Shown: in pieces, positions 1 to 9,201 of the stretch
Position numbering within the stretch: position 1 is the stretch's first letter
Layout: the number at the start of each line of letters is the position of its first letter
Notes under the pieces: model-generated
Told to the model about the DNA's origin: nothing
The model's input: only the letters and a program-made list of their open reading frames with translations
Databases searched by the model: none
Source of the DNA: Methylopila jiangsuensis
GTDB taxonomy: Bacteria; Pseudomonadota; Alphaproteobacteria; Rhizobiales; Methylopilaceae
DNA: 64,000 nt
Assembly (NCBI RefSeq): GCF_027922305.1
Contig: NZ_BSFK01000007.1
Span: forward strand, 186,001 to 250,000
Direction of reading: 5' to 3'
Translations under genes and position numbers: made by a program

Positions 1-487
1 TGGTGCCGTGGATGCGGAACAGCGTGTCGCGGCCGTTGCGGTGCAGGTAGAGCGCGCGGGCGCCGAGCGGGTTCTCCGGGCCGCCGGCCATGCGCAGCGG
101 CAGGTCCGGCCGGCGCTGCAGCATCTCGGGCGGCGGCACCCAGTCCGGCCATTCCTGCTTGGCGCCCACCACCGCCTGTCCGGTCCAGCCAAAGCCTTCG
201 CGACCCACGCCGACGCCGTAGCGCAGCGCCCGGCCGTCGGATTCGACGAGGTAGAGGTGCTTGGTGGAGGTGTCGATGACGATGGTGCCCGGCGCCTCGC
301 CGGTGGGGTCCGACACCTCCTGCTTGCGGTATTCCGCGGGCAGGGCGGACGGGTAGCTGCGCGTCATGGCGGCCGCGATCGCGCCGCCGGACGAGGTGTT
401 GAGGCTGGACGAGGTCTCGCATCCGGCGAGGGCGAAGCTCGCGGCGGCGAGCGCCGACGCGACGAACAGCTTGTACGAACCCGGCAT
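1..487 (-). CDS. L,D-transpeptidase family lipoprotein (partial, C-terminus beyond window)
   Basis: The minus-strand frame starts at ATG 487 and runs off the left edge after 162 codons, so only the N-terminal part is present. It opens with a hydrophobic signal and an LAGC lipobox (Cys23), predicting a lipoprotein anchored in the periplasm. The following sequence fits the YkuD (ErfK/YbiS) fold, with IVIDTSTKHLYLVE near residue 85 and the conserved IHGT at 159-162 at the edge. The catalytic Cys should lie just outside the window. Family members make 3-3 peptidoglycan cross-links or attach lipoproteins to the wall. It is next to the flagellar cluster but shows no sign of belonging to it. Confidence 0.85.
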   Translation of the reverse strand, partial: MPGSYKLFVASALAAASFALAGCETSSSLNTSSGGAIAAAMTRSYPSALPAEYRKQEVSDPTGEAPGTIVIDTSTKHLYLVESDGRALRYGVGVGREGFGWTGQAVVGAKQEWPDWVPPPEMLQRRPDLPLRMAGGPENPLGARALYLHRNGRDTLFRIHGT

Positions 488-668
488 GAGACTGGACGCC
501 GCTCCCCGACGGACGCCGCGACGGGCGGCGCTGTGCGATGTTTTTCTTCAGTCCGCCCAGTAAAGAGGGCGCGGCCATGCGCAGGCGAGGCCTGTTCGGC
601 GACGGCCGGCGCAATTCGCGGCCGCTGTCACGCCTTCGCCACACTTTCCGCCGGGTTGGCCCTCGCCG

Positions 669-2033
<1,365 letters not shown>

Positions 2034-2049
2034 GGCGTCCTCCTGCCGT

Positions 2050-2397
2050 TCAGGCGCGGTCGGGCTTGATGATCTCGGTCATCGTCACGCCCAACCGCTC
2101 TTCGACCAGCACCACTTCGCCGCGGGCGACGAGCCGGTCGTTCACATAGATGTCGATGGCCTCGCCGACCTTGCGGTCGAGCTCGAGGATCGAGCCGGGT
2201 TTCAGCCGCAGCAGTTCGCCCACGTCGACCCGCGAGCGCCCGAGCACCGCCGAGACGGAGACCGGCACGTCGAACACGGCTTCGAGGTCTGAGGCGCCCC
2301 GGGGCTCGCCCGACGGCTCCGTTCGCGCGCCGGGCTTGTCCATCAGGTCAAGGTCGCCGGCGCCGAGGTCCGGAAGCGGCACGTCCTTGCTGGTCAT
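2050..2397 (-). CDS. fliN: FliN, flagellar motor switch protein
   Basis: Small C-ring protein of 115 aa, within the usual FliN range. The SpoA (surface presentation of antigens) domain covers about residues 38-113, with the typical start AVFDVPVSVSAVLG and the core LKPGSILELD. FliN with FliG and FliM forms the cytoplasmic switch that sets rotation direction and helps bind the export apparatus. The chosen ATG at 2397 overlaps the fliH stop as ATGA, indicating translational coupling. A much longer open frame extends upstream in the same phase, but it reads fliH and fliG out of frame and is not real. Confidence 0.93.
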   Translation of the reverse strand: MTSKDVPLPDLGAGDLDLMDKPGARTEPSGEPRGASDLEAVFDVPVSVSAVLGRSRVDVGELLRLKPGSILELDRKVGEAIDIYVNDRLVARGEVVLVEERLGVTMTEIIKPDRA

Positions 2398-3041
2398 GTG
2401 GCGTCTCCTTCCGGGCCGCCCTCTTCGGCGGCGAAATGGCGGGCGATCACGGTTTCGAGCGCGGCGGCCACGGCGGCCGCGTCGCGCACCACGCCGCCGT
2501 CGGCCCATTCGAGGCGGGCGTCGCCCACGGCGACATCGGGGTCGCCGAGCACGATCAGGCGGCCGGCGAAGCCGCGGGTCTGGGCGATGGCGGTCAGTTC
2601 GGCCTTCACGGACTCCACCAGCGCGGGCGCGACGCGCACCGCCACATGGGGCGCCTGGCGCAGCTCCGCGAAGCAGGCCTCGGCCGCGGCGGCGATCTCC
2701 GCCAGCGGCGCCCGCGCCATGGCCGCGCCGGCGAGCTTGCGGGCGAGCGCCAGCGCCAGATCGACCCCGGCGCGCTCCTGCTCCCGCGCGCGGCGGTCGG
2801 CGTCGTCGAGGCTTGCGGCGAGCCGGGCGCCCAGAGTCTCCACCGCCGCGACGAGGCGCGCGGCGTCGGAGTCGCGCATGGCGCGCCGCCCCTCCGCCTC
2901 GCCGCGGCGGAAGCCTGACGCCTCCGCCTGGGTCAGCGCGGCCTCGTGTTCGGCGAGCGCCACCACGGCGGGCGGCGGCGCCTTGGGCGCCGGCGCCGCG
3001 AAGTCGCGGTCGAACAGGAAGGGGGCGGGTTTCGACGTCAC
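2394..3041 (-). CDS. fliH: FliH-like flagellar export regulator (FlbE)
   Basis: A 215-aa protein, Ala/Glu-rich and mostly helical, beginning MTSKPAPFLFDRDF. The FDRDF start is typical of alphaproteobacterial FliH/FlbE proteins. FliH holds the export ATPase FliI and regulates it at the base of the flagellar secretion apparatus. Sequence similarity in this family is weak, so position is the main support: it sits between fliG and fliN, where Caulobacter has flbE. The stop overlaps the fliN ATG by 4 bases, and a 36-base gap separates it from fliG. Confidence 0.82.
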   Translation of the reverse strand: MTSKPAPFLFDRDFAAPAPKAPPPAVVALAEHEAALTQAEASGFRRGEAEGRRAMRDSDAARLVAAVETLGARLAASLDDADRRAREQERAGVDLALALARKLAGAAMARAPLAEIAAAAEACFAELRQAPHVAVRVAPALVESVKAELTAIAQTRGFAGRLIVLGDPDVAVGDARLEWADGGVVRDAAAVAAALETVIARHFAAEEGGPEGDAT

Positions 3042-3077
3042 GCGCGCGCCGCTCCGTCCGCCTCAGGCGGGAGACGG

Positions 3078-4103
3078 TCAGTAGACAAGCTCGTCCTCCC
3101 CCTTGCTCTTGGAGATGCGGATTTCGCCGCGGGCGGCGAGGTCCTTGGTGAGGCTGACGAGCGCGGCCTGGGCTTCGTCCACCTCCTTCAGGCGCACGGG
3201 GCCCATGGCCTCCATGTCGTCGGACAGCATCTTGGCGGCGCGGCCGGACATGTTGCCCATGAGGAAGTCGCGCATGGTCTGGCTCGCGCCCTTCAGCGCC
3301 ACGGCCAGCTTGTCGCGCGGCGCGTCGCGCAGCAGCGTCTGCACGCCGGCGGAATCGAGCTTCGCCAGATCGTCGAAGGTGAACATGAGCTGCTTGATGC
3401 GGTCGGCGCTGTCCTTGGACGCGTCCTCCAGCTTCGACAGGAAGCGCGACTCGGTCTGCCGGTCGAAGGCGTTGAAGATCTCCGCCATCTGCTCGTGGGC
3501 GTCGCGGCGCGAGGTCTGGGACAGGTTCGACATCAACTCGGAGCGCAGCGTCTGCTCCACCCGCTCCAGAATGTCCTTCTGCACCGCCTCCATGGCCAGC
3601 ATGCGGCGCACCACGTCGAGCGCGAAGTCCTCGGGCAGGATGGCGAGCACCCGCGCGGCCTGCTCGGAGCGGATCTTGGACAGCACCACCGCGACGGTCT
3701 GCGGGTATTCGTTCTTCAGATAGTTGGCGAGCACCGCCTCCTGCACGTTGGAGAGCTTCTCCCACATGGTGCGGCCGGCCGGACCCCGGATCTCCTCCAT
3801 GATGGCCCCGACGCGCTCCTTGGGCAGCAGCCGGGCCAGCAGGCGCTCGGTGGTGTCGAAGGTGCCCATCAGCCCGCCGGCCGAGGACAGCGACGACACG
3901 AACTGCATCAGCAGGTTCTCGACCGTGCTCATCTCCACCGGGCCGAGCGAGGCCATGGCGCCGGAGAGCGCGCGGATTTCGTCGTCGTCCAGCATCTGCC
4001 AGATCGGGGCGCCGTGCTCCTCGCCCAGGGCGAGCATCAGAACGGCGGCGCGATCCACGCCGGACAGGGGGCGGCCCGAGGCCCTCGCAAGGTCTTGCGC
4101 CAT
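3078..4103 (-). CDS. fliG: FliG, flagellar motor switch protein
   Basis: A 341-aa protein of normal FliG length. The N-terminal domain that binds FliF is seen at about 15-110 ([18 protein letters not shown]). The middle and C-terminal ARM-like domains follow, with the torque-helix region at about 290-300 ([13 protein letters not shown]) carrying charged residues that contact the stator. FliG couples MotA-driven torque to the rotor and sits on the MS ring. It begins 4 bases after the fliF stop and belongs to the same transcript. Confidence 0.95.
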   Translation of the reverse strand: MAQDLARASGRPLSGVDRAAVLMLALGEEHGAPIWQMLDDDEIRALSGAMASLGPVEMSTVENLLMQFVSSLSSAGGLMGTFDTTERLLARLLPKERVGAIMEEIRGPAGRTMWEKLSNVQEAVLANYLKNEYPQTVAVVLSKIRSEQAARVLAILPEDFALDVVRRMLAMEAVQKDILERVEQTLRSELMSNLSQTSRRDAHEQMAEIFNAFDRQTESRFLSKLEDASKDSADRIKQLMFTFDDLAKLDSAGVQTLLRDAPRDKLAVALKGASQTMRDFLMGNMSGRAAKMLSDDMEAMGPVRLKEVDEAQAALVSLTKDLAARGEIRISKSKGEDELVY

Positions 4104-4107
4104 GGTC

Positions 4108-5787
4108 TTACGCGGGCTCCTGCATCCACTGGCGGATGATCGAGACGGTTTCGTTCGGGTTGCCGCGCACCAGATCGCCGATGCGCTGCACCGATTCCTG
4201 CTGCACGCGGCCGGCGATCTCGGCGGCGGCGATCATGTTGGCCGGCGCGGGGCCGCCCGCTGCGGCGGGGACGACGCCCGCGCCCGCGGGTCCGGCGAGC
4301 GCCGGCTGGTCGGGACCTGCGAGCGACGGCGTTCCGTCGGCGCCGAGCGCGATCGGGGCAAGCCCCGCGCCCGCGGCGGCGCCTGCGAGCGCCGGGGTCT
4401 CGTCGCCTTCCGGCGACAGCGCCTTGCGCAGCAGCGGCCGCACCACCACCAGCGTCACCACCAGCGTGAGCAGGGCCAGCACGCCGAGCTCCGCCCAGCG
4501 CATCATGTCCTCGCGGGAGAAGGCGAACGGGCTCTCGGGCTCGCCCGCGGAGCCGGCCTGGGGCAGGTCGGCGAAGCGCAGGTTGACCACCTCCACCGTG
4601 TCGCCGCGGCCCTGATCGAAGCCGACGCCCGCCCGGACCAGCGCGCCGATCTGGTCCAGCTCCGCTTGCGCGCGGGGCGCGTAGGACACGTCGCCGTTGG
4701 CGGCGCGGGTGTAGACGCCGTCCACCAGCACGGCCACCGACAGGCGCTTGAGCTGGCCGGCGTCCTTCACCTCGGTGCGGGTGGTGCGGGAGATCTCGTA
4801 GTTCACGACCTCTTCGGTCTTGTTGGACTGGTCGCGGTTCTGGGCGGCGCTCGCGGCGTTGGCGGCGGCGTTGGGAAGCTGGTTGCCCACGCTCACGCCC
4901 TGCTCGGCGGGCTCGCTGGTCTGGGAGCTTTCCTCCCGGGTCTGCGTGGAGCGCACCACCCGGCTCTCGGGGTCGAAGTTGTCGGCGGTGACGGTGGACT
5001 TGGTGTTGTCCATCTCCGCGCGCACCTCGACGCGCGCCCGATCGGCGCCGACCACCCGGCCGACGATGGCCTCCACCCGCTCGCGCAGGCGGCGTTCAAG
5101 ATTCGTCACCCGATCGTCGCCGGCGCCCGCGCCGGATTCGGAGTCCGAGCCGTCGGCGAGCAGACGCCCGGCCTCGTCCACCAGCGATACCTTCTCCGGC
5201 TTCAGTCCCTGCACGGCGGAGGCCGCCAGATGGCGGATGGCGCGGATCTCGCCAGTCTCGAGCTCGCCCCGGGAGCGGATGACGATGGAGGCCGAGGGCT
5301 GGGGCGCGTCGCGGGTGAACAGCGGCCGCTCGGGGATCACGAGGTGCACGCGGGCGGCCTCGACCCGGTTCAGCGACCGGATGGAGCGGGCGAGCTCGCC
5401 CTCGAGCGCGCGCAGGTGGTTGACGTTCTGCACGAAGCTGGTGGCGGAGAAGCCGTCGCCCTTGTCGAAGATCTCCCAGCCCACGCCGCCGCCGGAGGGC
5501 AGGCGGGCTTCCGCCATCTTCATGCGCAGCTTCGCCGCCTGATCCTGGGGCACCAGGATGCCGGCGCCGTTCTGGCGCAGCTCGTACGGCACGTTCTGCT
5601 GGTCGAGCTCCTTGACGATCGCCGAGGCGTCCTCGGGCGACAGGTCGCTGAACAGCGGCGTCATGGCCGGCTGCGAGAAGCGGATGATCGTGAAGGCGAA
5701 GAAGCCGATCAGCGCGATCGCGACCGCAAGCAGGGCCGCGACGCGGCCGACGCCGAACGAGCGGAGAAATGCGACGAAGCCGTTCAA
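4108..5787 (-). CDS. fliF: FliF, flagellar MS-ring protein
   Basis: The MS-ring protein has an N-terminal membrane helix ([17 protein letters not shown]), a large periplasmic region with ring-building motifs and a second membrane helix near the C-terminus ([16 protein letters not shown]), followed by the FliG-binding tail. An upstream ATG at 5907 would give 599 aa. I prefer TTG at 5787 (559 aa, [13 protein letters not shown]). It has a GGAG at 5797-5800, nine bases away, and matches where FliF homologues begin. The predicted CtrA and GGCA-N5-TGCC control sites lie at 5828-5865, which would otherwise be inside the gene. First gene of the fliF-G-H-N-flbD operon. Confidence 0.93.
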   Translation of the reverse strand: MNGFVAFLRSFGVGRVAALLAVAIALIGFFAFTIIRFSQPAMTPLFSDLSPEDASAIVKELDQQNVPYELRQNGAGILVPQDQAAKLRMKMAEARLPSGGGVGWEIFDKGDGFSATSFVQNVNHLRALEGELARSIRSLNRVEAARVHLVIPERPLFTRDAPQPSASIVIRSRGELETGEIRAIRHLAASAVQGLKPEKVSLVDEAGRLLADGSDSESGAGAGDDRVTNLERRLRERVEAIVGRVVGADRARVEVRAEMDNTKSTVTADNFDPESRVVRSTQTREESSQTSEPAEQGVSVGNQLPNAAANAASAAQNRDQSNKTEEVVNYEISRTTRTEVKDAGQLKRLSVAVLVDGVYTRAANGDVSYAPRAQAELDQIGALVRAGVGFDQGRGDTVEVVNLRFADLPQAGSAGEPESPFAFSREDMMRWAELGVLALLTLVVTLVVVRPLLRKALSPEGDETPALAGAAAGAGLAPIALGADGTPSLAGPDQPALAGPAGAGVVPAAAGGPAPANMIAAAEIAGRVQQESVQRIGDLVRGNPNETVSIIRQWMQEPA

Positions 5788-5827
5788 CGGGGCGTTCTCC
5801 GGGCGCGGAGGGAGCGTTGCGCCACCC

Positions 5828-5865
5828 GGCAAGAATTGCCCGGCTTTTGGTAAACGACCCGTTAA
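5828..5865 (-). promoter_or_regulatory. Predicted fliF promoter: CtrA-like box plus GGCA-N5-TGCC palindrome
   Basis: Read on the minus strand there is TTAA-N7-TTTA at 5865-5851, one base short of the CtrA consensus TTAA-N7-TTAA. After exactly 10 bases comes the palindrome GGCA-N5-TGCC at 5840-5828. The fliF TTG start is about 40 bases further on. In Caulobacter fliF is a CtrA-activated class II gene that FlbD represses through a site at its promoter, and this layout fits that scheme. Binding is inferred, not shown. Confidence 0.65.
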
Positions 5866-5944
5866 CGCGGCCATCGCGGCCGGTCCGGAAACGAAAACGC
5901 CGGCCACGAGGGCCGGCGTCGGTGTCGTCGAAATCTTGGAAGGG

Positions 5945-6220
5945 TCAGGAGCGATACTGCTGGATGCGCGTGGTCCGCAGCCCCGCCAAACCGTGCCTGT
6001 CGATCGAGGCCTGCCATGACAGAAACTCCTCGACGGTCAGCGTGTAGCGCTGACAGGCCTCCTCGAGGCTGAGAAGGCCCCCGCGCACGGCGGCCACCAC
6101 TTCAGCCTTTCGGCGGATCACCCACCGCTTTGTGTCGGACGGGGGCAGGTCCGCGACGGTCAGCGGACTTCCGTCCGGCCCGATCACGTACTTGGCCCGC
6201 CCACGTTGCAACTCGGTCAT
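5945..6220 (-). CDS. sciP: SciP-like small CtrA inhibitory protein (DUF1153)
   Basis: A 91-aa protein of the DUF1153 family: YVIGPDGSPLTVADLPP, then a helix-turn-helix-like core (KAEVVAAVRGGLLSLEEACQRY), then LTVEEFLSWQ. In Caulobacter SciP binds CtrA on DNA and blocks it from recruiting RNA polymerase, shutting off CtrA-dependent (including flagellar) genes early in the cell cycle. It lies between fliF and fliK, beside CtrA-like boxes. It begins at ATG 6220 and has an imperfect CtrA-like box about 55 bases upstream, so it may itself be CtrA-controlled. Confidence 0.9.
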   Translation of the reverse strand: MTELQRGRAKYVIGPDGSPLTVADLPPSDTKRWVIRRKAEVVAAVRGGLLSLEEACQRYTLTVEEFLSWQASIDRHGLAGLRTTRIQQYRS

Positions 6221-6273
6221 AAGGTACTCTCACGCGCATCAGACCCGTTATGAGAGAACCTAGAGATGCTCAT

Positions 6274-6288
6274 TTAACATTTGACTAA
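6274..6288. promoter_or_regulatory. CtrA-like box in the sciP/fliK intergenic space
   Basis: The sequence TTAA-CATTTGA-CTAA has the CtrA spacing of seven bases and one mismatch in the second half-site. It lies 54-68 bases upstream of the sciP start. The surrounding 6220-6390 stretch is unusually AT-rich for this genome and holds two more TTAA half-sites (6322-6325 and 6337-6340), spaced 11 bases apart rather than 7. Confidence 0.45.
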
Positions 6289-6390
6289 GCGATGAAGTAG
6301 CATTCGACGCATCTTCAAACGTTAACGAGTAGTAATTTAAATCCTAACGATTTGTATTCATTTTAAGTAACCCAAACGTTACCGTGTGGG

Positions 6391-6403
6391 GGCATTTTTT
6401 GCC
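6391..6403. promoter_or_regulatory. GGCA-N5-TGCC palindrome, candidate FlbD upstream activating site for fliK
   Basis: A 13-bp palindrome GGCA-TTTTT-TGCC, the same form as the copies at fliF and flgB. Its centre is about 75 bases upstream of the sigma-54 promoter at 6467-6481, and about 95 from the predicted start of transcription. That is the normal distance for an enhancer bound by an NtrC-type activator. Assignment to FlbD is inference. Confidence 0.6.
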
Positions 6404-6466
6404 GGCCAGCGGCGGAACCTGCCGGGCGCCGGCGGCGCGGCCTGCTCGAATCCCAAGGGAAACCGC

Positions 6467-6481
6467 TGGCACGCAGATTGC
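6467..6481 (+). promoter_or_regulatory. Sigma-54 promoter for fliK-flgD
   Basis: TGGCACG-N4-TTGC matches the sigma-54 (RpoN) -24/-12 consensus at every specified base, with GG and GC separated by ten bases. Transcription should begin about 6492, some 20 bases before the preferred fliK start at 6513. Promoters of this type need an AAA+ activator, and FlbD is encoded 4.5 kb away. Confidence 0.85.
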
Positions 6482-6512
6482 GACGGGATCTGCGAATCCG
6501 GATCCGCCGTCC

Positions 6513-7706
6513 ATGACCCCTTCCGTCGCCCCCGCCCCAGCGCCCCAGCCGTCCCCGGCCCCGACGTCGCGCCCGCAAACCGAGGCGGATGATTCCTTCG
6601 CTCGCGCGCTGGAGGAGGCGGACCAGACGGCGGAGAAAAACCGCGTCGACGCGCAGGGCCTGACGACCGCGCTCGCGGATGTCGCCACGGCGCTGATCGC
6701 AGCGCCTCAGCCCGTCCGGACGCCCGACGAAACCGGCGCAGACCCTGCGGCCGCCGCCACGCGCGAACCTGCCGGCAAGGGCGTCGCCGGGGCGCCGACG
6801 CCCTCCCGCGCCGCCTCCGCCCTTCAGAACGCCGAGGCAGTTCCGGAGTCCGAGCCCACGGCGGCGGACGCGGCGACCACGCTCAAGATCGTCGGCCAAA
6901 GCCTTGAGGAGAGCGCCGCCGCGCCGGAGGCGGCGTCGCCGACGCCTCCGAAGTCGGCGCCGCTCGGTCCCGACGGGCCTCGCATGCCGGCGCCGGTCGC
7001 CGCCGTCCTGCCGCAGGACATTGCGGCGCCGGACGGCCAGGCGGAGGGCGCCGATGGAGACGGCGAGCCGTCCAAGCCGGAGGTCGCGCGCGCCGCTTCC
7101 GCATCGACTCAGGTTGACCGGGACGCCGACGCCGGAGCCGATGGCGGGTCCGACGCCGCGCCCGACGGCGGAGACGGGCCGGCCCGAACGGCGGACGCGG
7201 CGAGGGCGTCCGGCCCCGCGGGCGCCTTCGACGCGGCGCTGCACGGCCGCGGCGCCTCGACCGCCGCCGGCGCGTCCGCGGCCCAGACCGCCGCGGCGGT
7301 GGTGGCGGCCGCCATCGCCGCGCCGTCGGGAAGCGGCGCCCGGCGCACCCGCTTCGACGTGGAGCTTGAGGACGGCGATCTCGGCCGGGTGGACGTGCGC
7401 CTCGACATCGCGGCCGACGGCCGTGTCTCGACCCGGCTCATGGCCGACCGGCCGGAGACGCTGACGCTGCTGCGGCAGGACGCCGACGAGCTGGCCCGTC
7501 TGCTCGGTCAGGCGGGGTTCCAGCTCGGCGAGGGCGGCCTGTCGTTCGAATTGCGGGACGGCGGCGCCCCCTGGCGTGACGACGGCGGGCGCCCGGCGTC
7601 CGCCTTGACATTCGAGGATGTGGGCGACGACGGAGCGCGCCTTGCGGCTCCGCTCGCCTATGGCGCCCGGGGCGCGGCCTCCGCCGCGCTGGACGTGACG
7701 GTTTAG
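6513..7706 (+). CDS. fliK: FliK, flagellar hook-length control protein
   Basis: A 397-aa secreted ruler protein. About 260 residues of Ala/Pro-rich low-complexity sequence are followed by the conserved FliK C-terminal domain (about 275-355), with LEDGDLGRVDVRLDI and a run up to LSFELRDGG. It measures hook length and switches export specificity by acting on FlhB. The open frame extends back to a GTG at 6384, but that would start upstream of the sigma-54 promoter. ATG 6513 lies just after the predicted transcript start and is preferred. It shares a transcript with flgD (15-base gap). Confidence 0.85.
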   Translation: MTPSVAPAPAPQPSPAPTSRPQTEADDSFARALEEADQTAEKNRVDAQGLTTALADVATALIAAPQPVRTPDETGADPAAAATREPAGKGVAGAPTPSRAASALQNAEAVPESEPTAADAATTLKIVGQSLEESAAAPEAASPTPPKSAPLGPDGPRMPAPVAAVLPQDIAAPDGQAEGADGDGEPSKPEVARAASASTQVDRDADAGADGGSDAAPDGGDGPARTADAARASGPAGAFDAALHGRGASTAAGASAAQTAAAVVAAAIAAPSGSGARRTRFDVELEDGDLGRVDVRLDIAADGRVSTRLMADRPETLTLLRQDADELARLLGQAGFQLGEGGLSFELRDGGAPWRDDGGRPASALTFEDVGDDGARLAAPLAYGARGAASAALDVTV

Positions 7707-7720
7707 ATCGGGAGAGAACC

Positions 7721-8395
7721 ATGGCGATCGACGCCGCCAGCAGCGCCGCCGCGACCTCCGCGACGACTGCGACCACCACGAGCGCCAAGACGCTCGCCAG
7801 CAACTTCGACACGTTCCTCACGCTGCTGACCACGCAGTTGCAGAACCAGAACCCGCTCGATCCGCTGGACACCAACCAGTTCACCCAGCAGCTGGTGCAG
7901 TTCGCGTCCGTGGAGCAGCAGCTCAAGACCAACGACACGCTCACCGCGCTGCTCTCGGCGGCGCAGAGCAGCGGCGCGGACGCGGCGATCAGCCTCGTGG
8001 GCAAGCAGGTGACGGCGAGCGGCGACACCTCGGCGCTGTCCAGCGGCAAGGCGACCTGGAGCCTGAACGCGCCGAAGGACGGCGTCACGGCCACGATCGA
8101 GATCCGCAACTCCGGCGGAACGCTGGTGGCGACCCGTCAGGCGACGCTGTCCTACGGCGACCAGGAGTTCGCCTGGGACGGCAAGACCACCAGCGGCGCC
8201 CAGGCCTCCGACGGGCTCTACTCCATCACCGTGACGGCCAAGGACGCGGCCGGATCGGCGGTCTCCGTGTCGAGCGAGGTCGCCGGCGTGGTGGACGGCG
8301 TCGACCTTTCCAGCGGGACCGCGGCGCTCACCATCGGCGGGCTGACCGTGCCCATGAGCGCGGTGAAGGCGGTGCGGGCGGCGCCGTCGACCTGA
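7721..8395 (+). CDS. flgD: FlgD, flagellar hook-capping protein
   Basis: A 224-aa hook scaffold protein. The conserved N-terminal region includes FLTLLTTQLQNQNPLDPLD and TNQFTQQLVQFASVEQQLKTN at about 30-75, followed by the FlgD tudor-like and Ig-like domains (about 85-190). FlgD caps the growing hook so that FlgE subunits assemble, then is discarded. It follows fliK in the predicted sigma-54 operon. It ends convergent with fliP, with a gap of only 19 bases. Confidence 0.93.
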   Translation: MAIDAASSAAATSATTATTTSAKTLASNFDTFLTLLTTQLQNQNPLDPLDTNQFTQQLVQFASVEQQLKTNDTLTALLSAAQSSGADAAISLVGKQVTASGDTSALSSGKATWSLNAPKDGVTATIEIRNSGGTLVATRQATLSYGDQEFAWDGKTTSGAQASDGLYSITVTAKDAAGSAVSVSSEVAGVVDGVDLSSGTAALTIGGLTVPMSAVKAVRAAPST

Positions 8396-8414
8396 GCGGC
8401 GGGCTGACGGCGGC

Positions 8415-9164
8415 TCAGCCGCCGTAGCTCTGCACCAGCGACCCGGCGATCAGGTTCCAGCCGTCCACCAGCACGAAGAAGATCAGCTTGAACGGCAGCG
8501 AGACGATCGCCGGCGGCAGCATCATCATGCCCATGGACATGAGCACCGACGCGACCACCAGGTCGATCACCAGAAACGGCACGAACAGCAGGAAGCCGAT
8601 CTCGAACGCGCGCCGCAGCTCCGAGATCATGAAGGCCGGCACCAGCACCCGAAGCGTCACCTGCTCGGGGCCGGCGGGCGGCGGCTCCCGCGACAGGTCC
8701 TGGAACAGCGCGAGGTCCTTCTCGCGCACATGGGCCAGCATGAAGGTCCGGAACGGCGCGACGCCGCGCTCGAGGGCGGTGGCGTCGTCGATCTGGCCGG
8801 CGAGCCGGGGCGCGATCGCCTGATCGTAGGCGGCCTGGAAGGTCGGAGCCATCACGAAGGCGGTCAGGAACAGCGCCAGCGCCGTCACCACCGTGTTGGG
8901 CGGCGCGGTCTGGGTGCCGATCGCCGTGCGCAGCAGCGACAGCACCACCACGATGCGGGTGAAGCAGGTCGCCATCACCAGAATCGACGGCGCGAGGCTC
9001 AGCACCGTGATCAGCGCCACGAGCTGAAGCGCGCGCTCGCTGACGCCGCCGCCCTGGCCGAGGTCCAGCGTCACGGTCTGGGCGGCCGCCGCGCCGCCGA
9101 GACCCAGAGTGAGGACCGCCGCGCCGAGCCCGAACGCGAGGCGGCCGAACGGCCGGCGGTTCAC
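8415..9164 (-). CDS. fliP: FliP, flagellar export gate protein
   Basis: A 249-aa protein with a cleavable signal peptide (ending about residue 28, GGAAAAQ) and four membrane helices, the usual FliP plan. Family motifs include LAPSILVMATCFTRIVVVLS and the C-terminal SMGMMMLPPAIVSLPFKLIFFVL. FliP forms the core of the export gate with FliQ and FliR, which are encoded on the opposite strand at 11.8-12.9 kb. It lies 37 bases downstream of fliO, probably on the same transcript. Confidence 0.95.
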   Translation of the reverse strand: MNRRPFGRLAFGLGAAVLTLGLGGAAAAQTVTLDLGQGGGVSERALQLVALITVLSLAPSILVMATCFTRIVVVLSLLRTAIGTQTAPPNTVVTALALFLTAFVMAPTFQAAYDQAIAPRLAGQIDDATALERGVAPFRTFMLAHVREKDLALFQDLSREPPPAGPEQVTLRVLVPAFMISELRRAFEIGFLLFVPFLVIDLVVASVLMSMGMMMLPPAIVSLPFKLIFFVLVDGWNLIAGSLVQSYGG

Positions 9165-9201
9165 GCGCGGGCCTGCGGCGCGGCGCGAGCCCCGCCGCGC
9201 C

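Noticed and set aside
6384-6512. Upstream GTG start for fliK
   Set aside because: It would begin before the sigma-54 promoter and overlap the palindrome; ATG 6513 fits the transcript start better.
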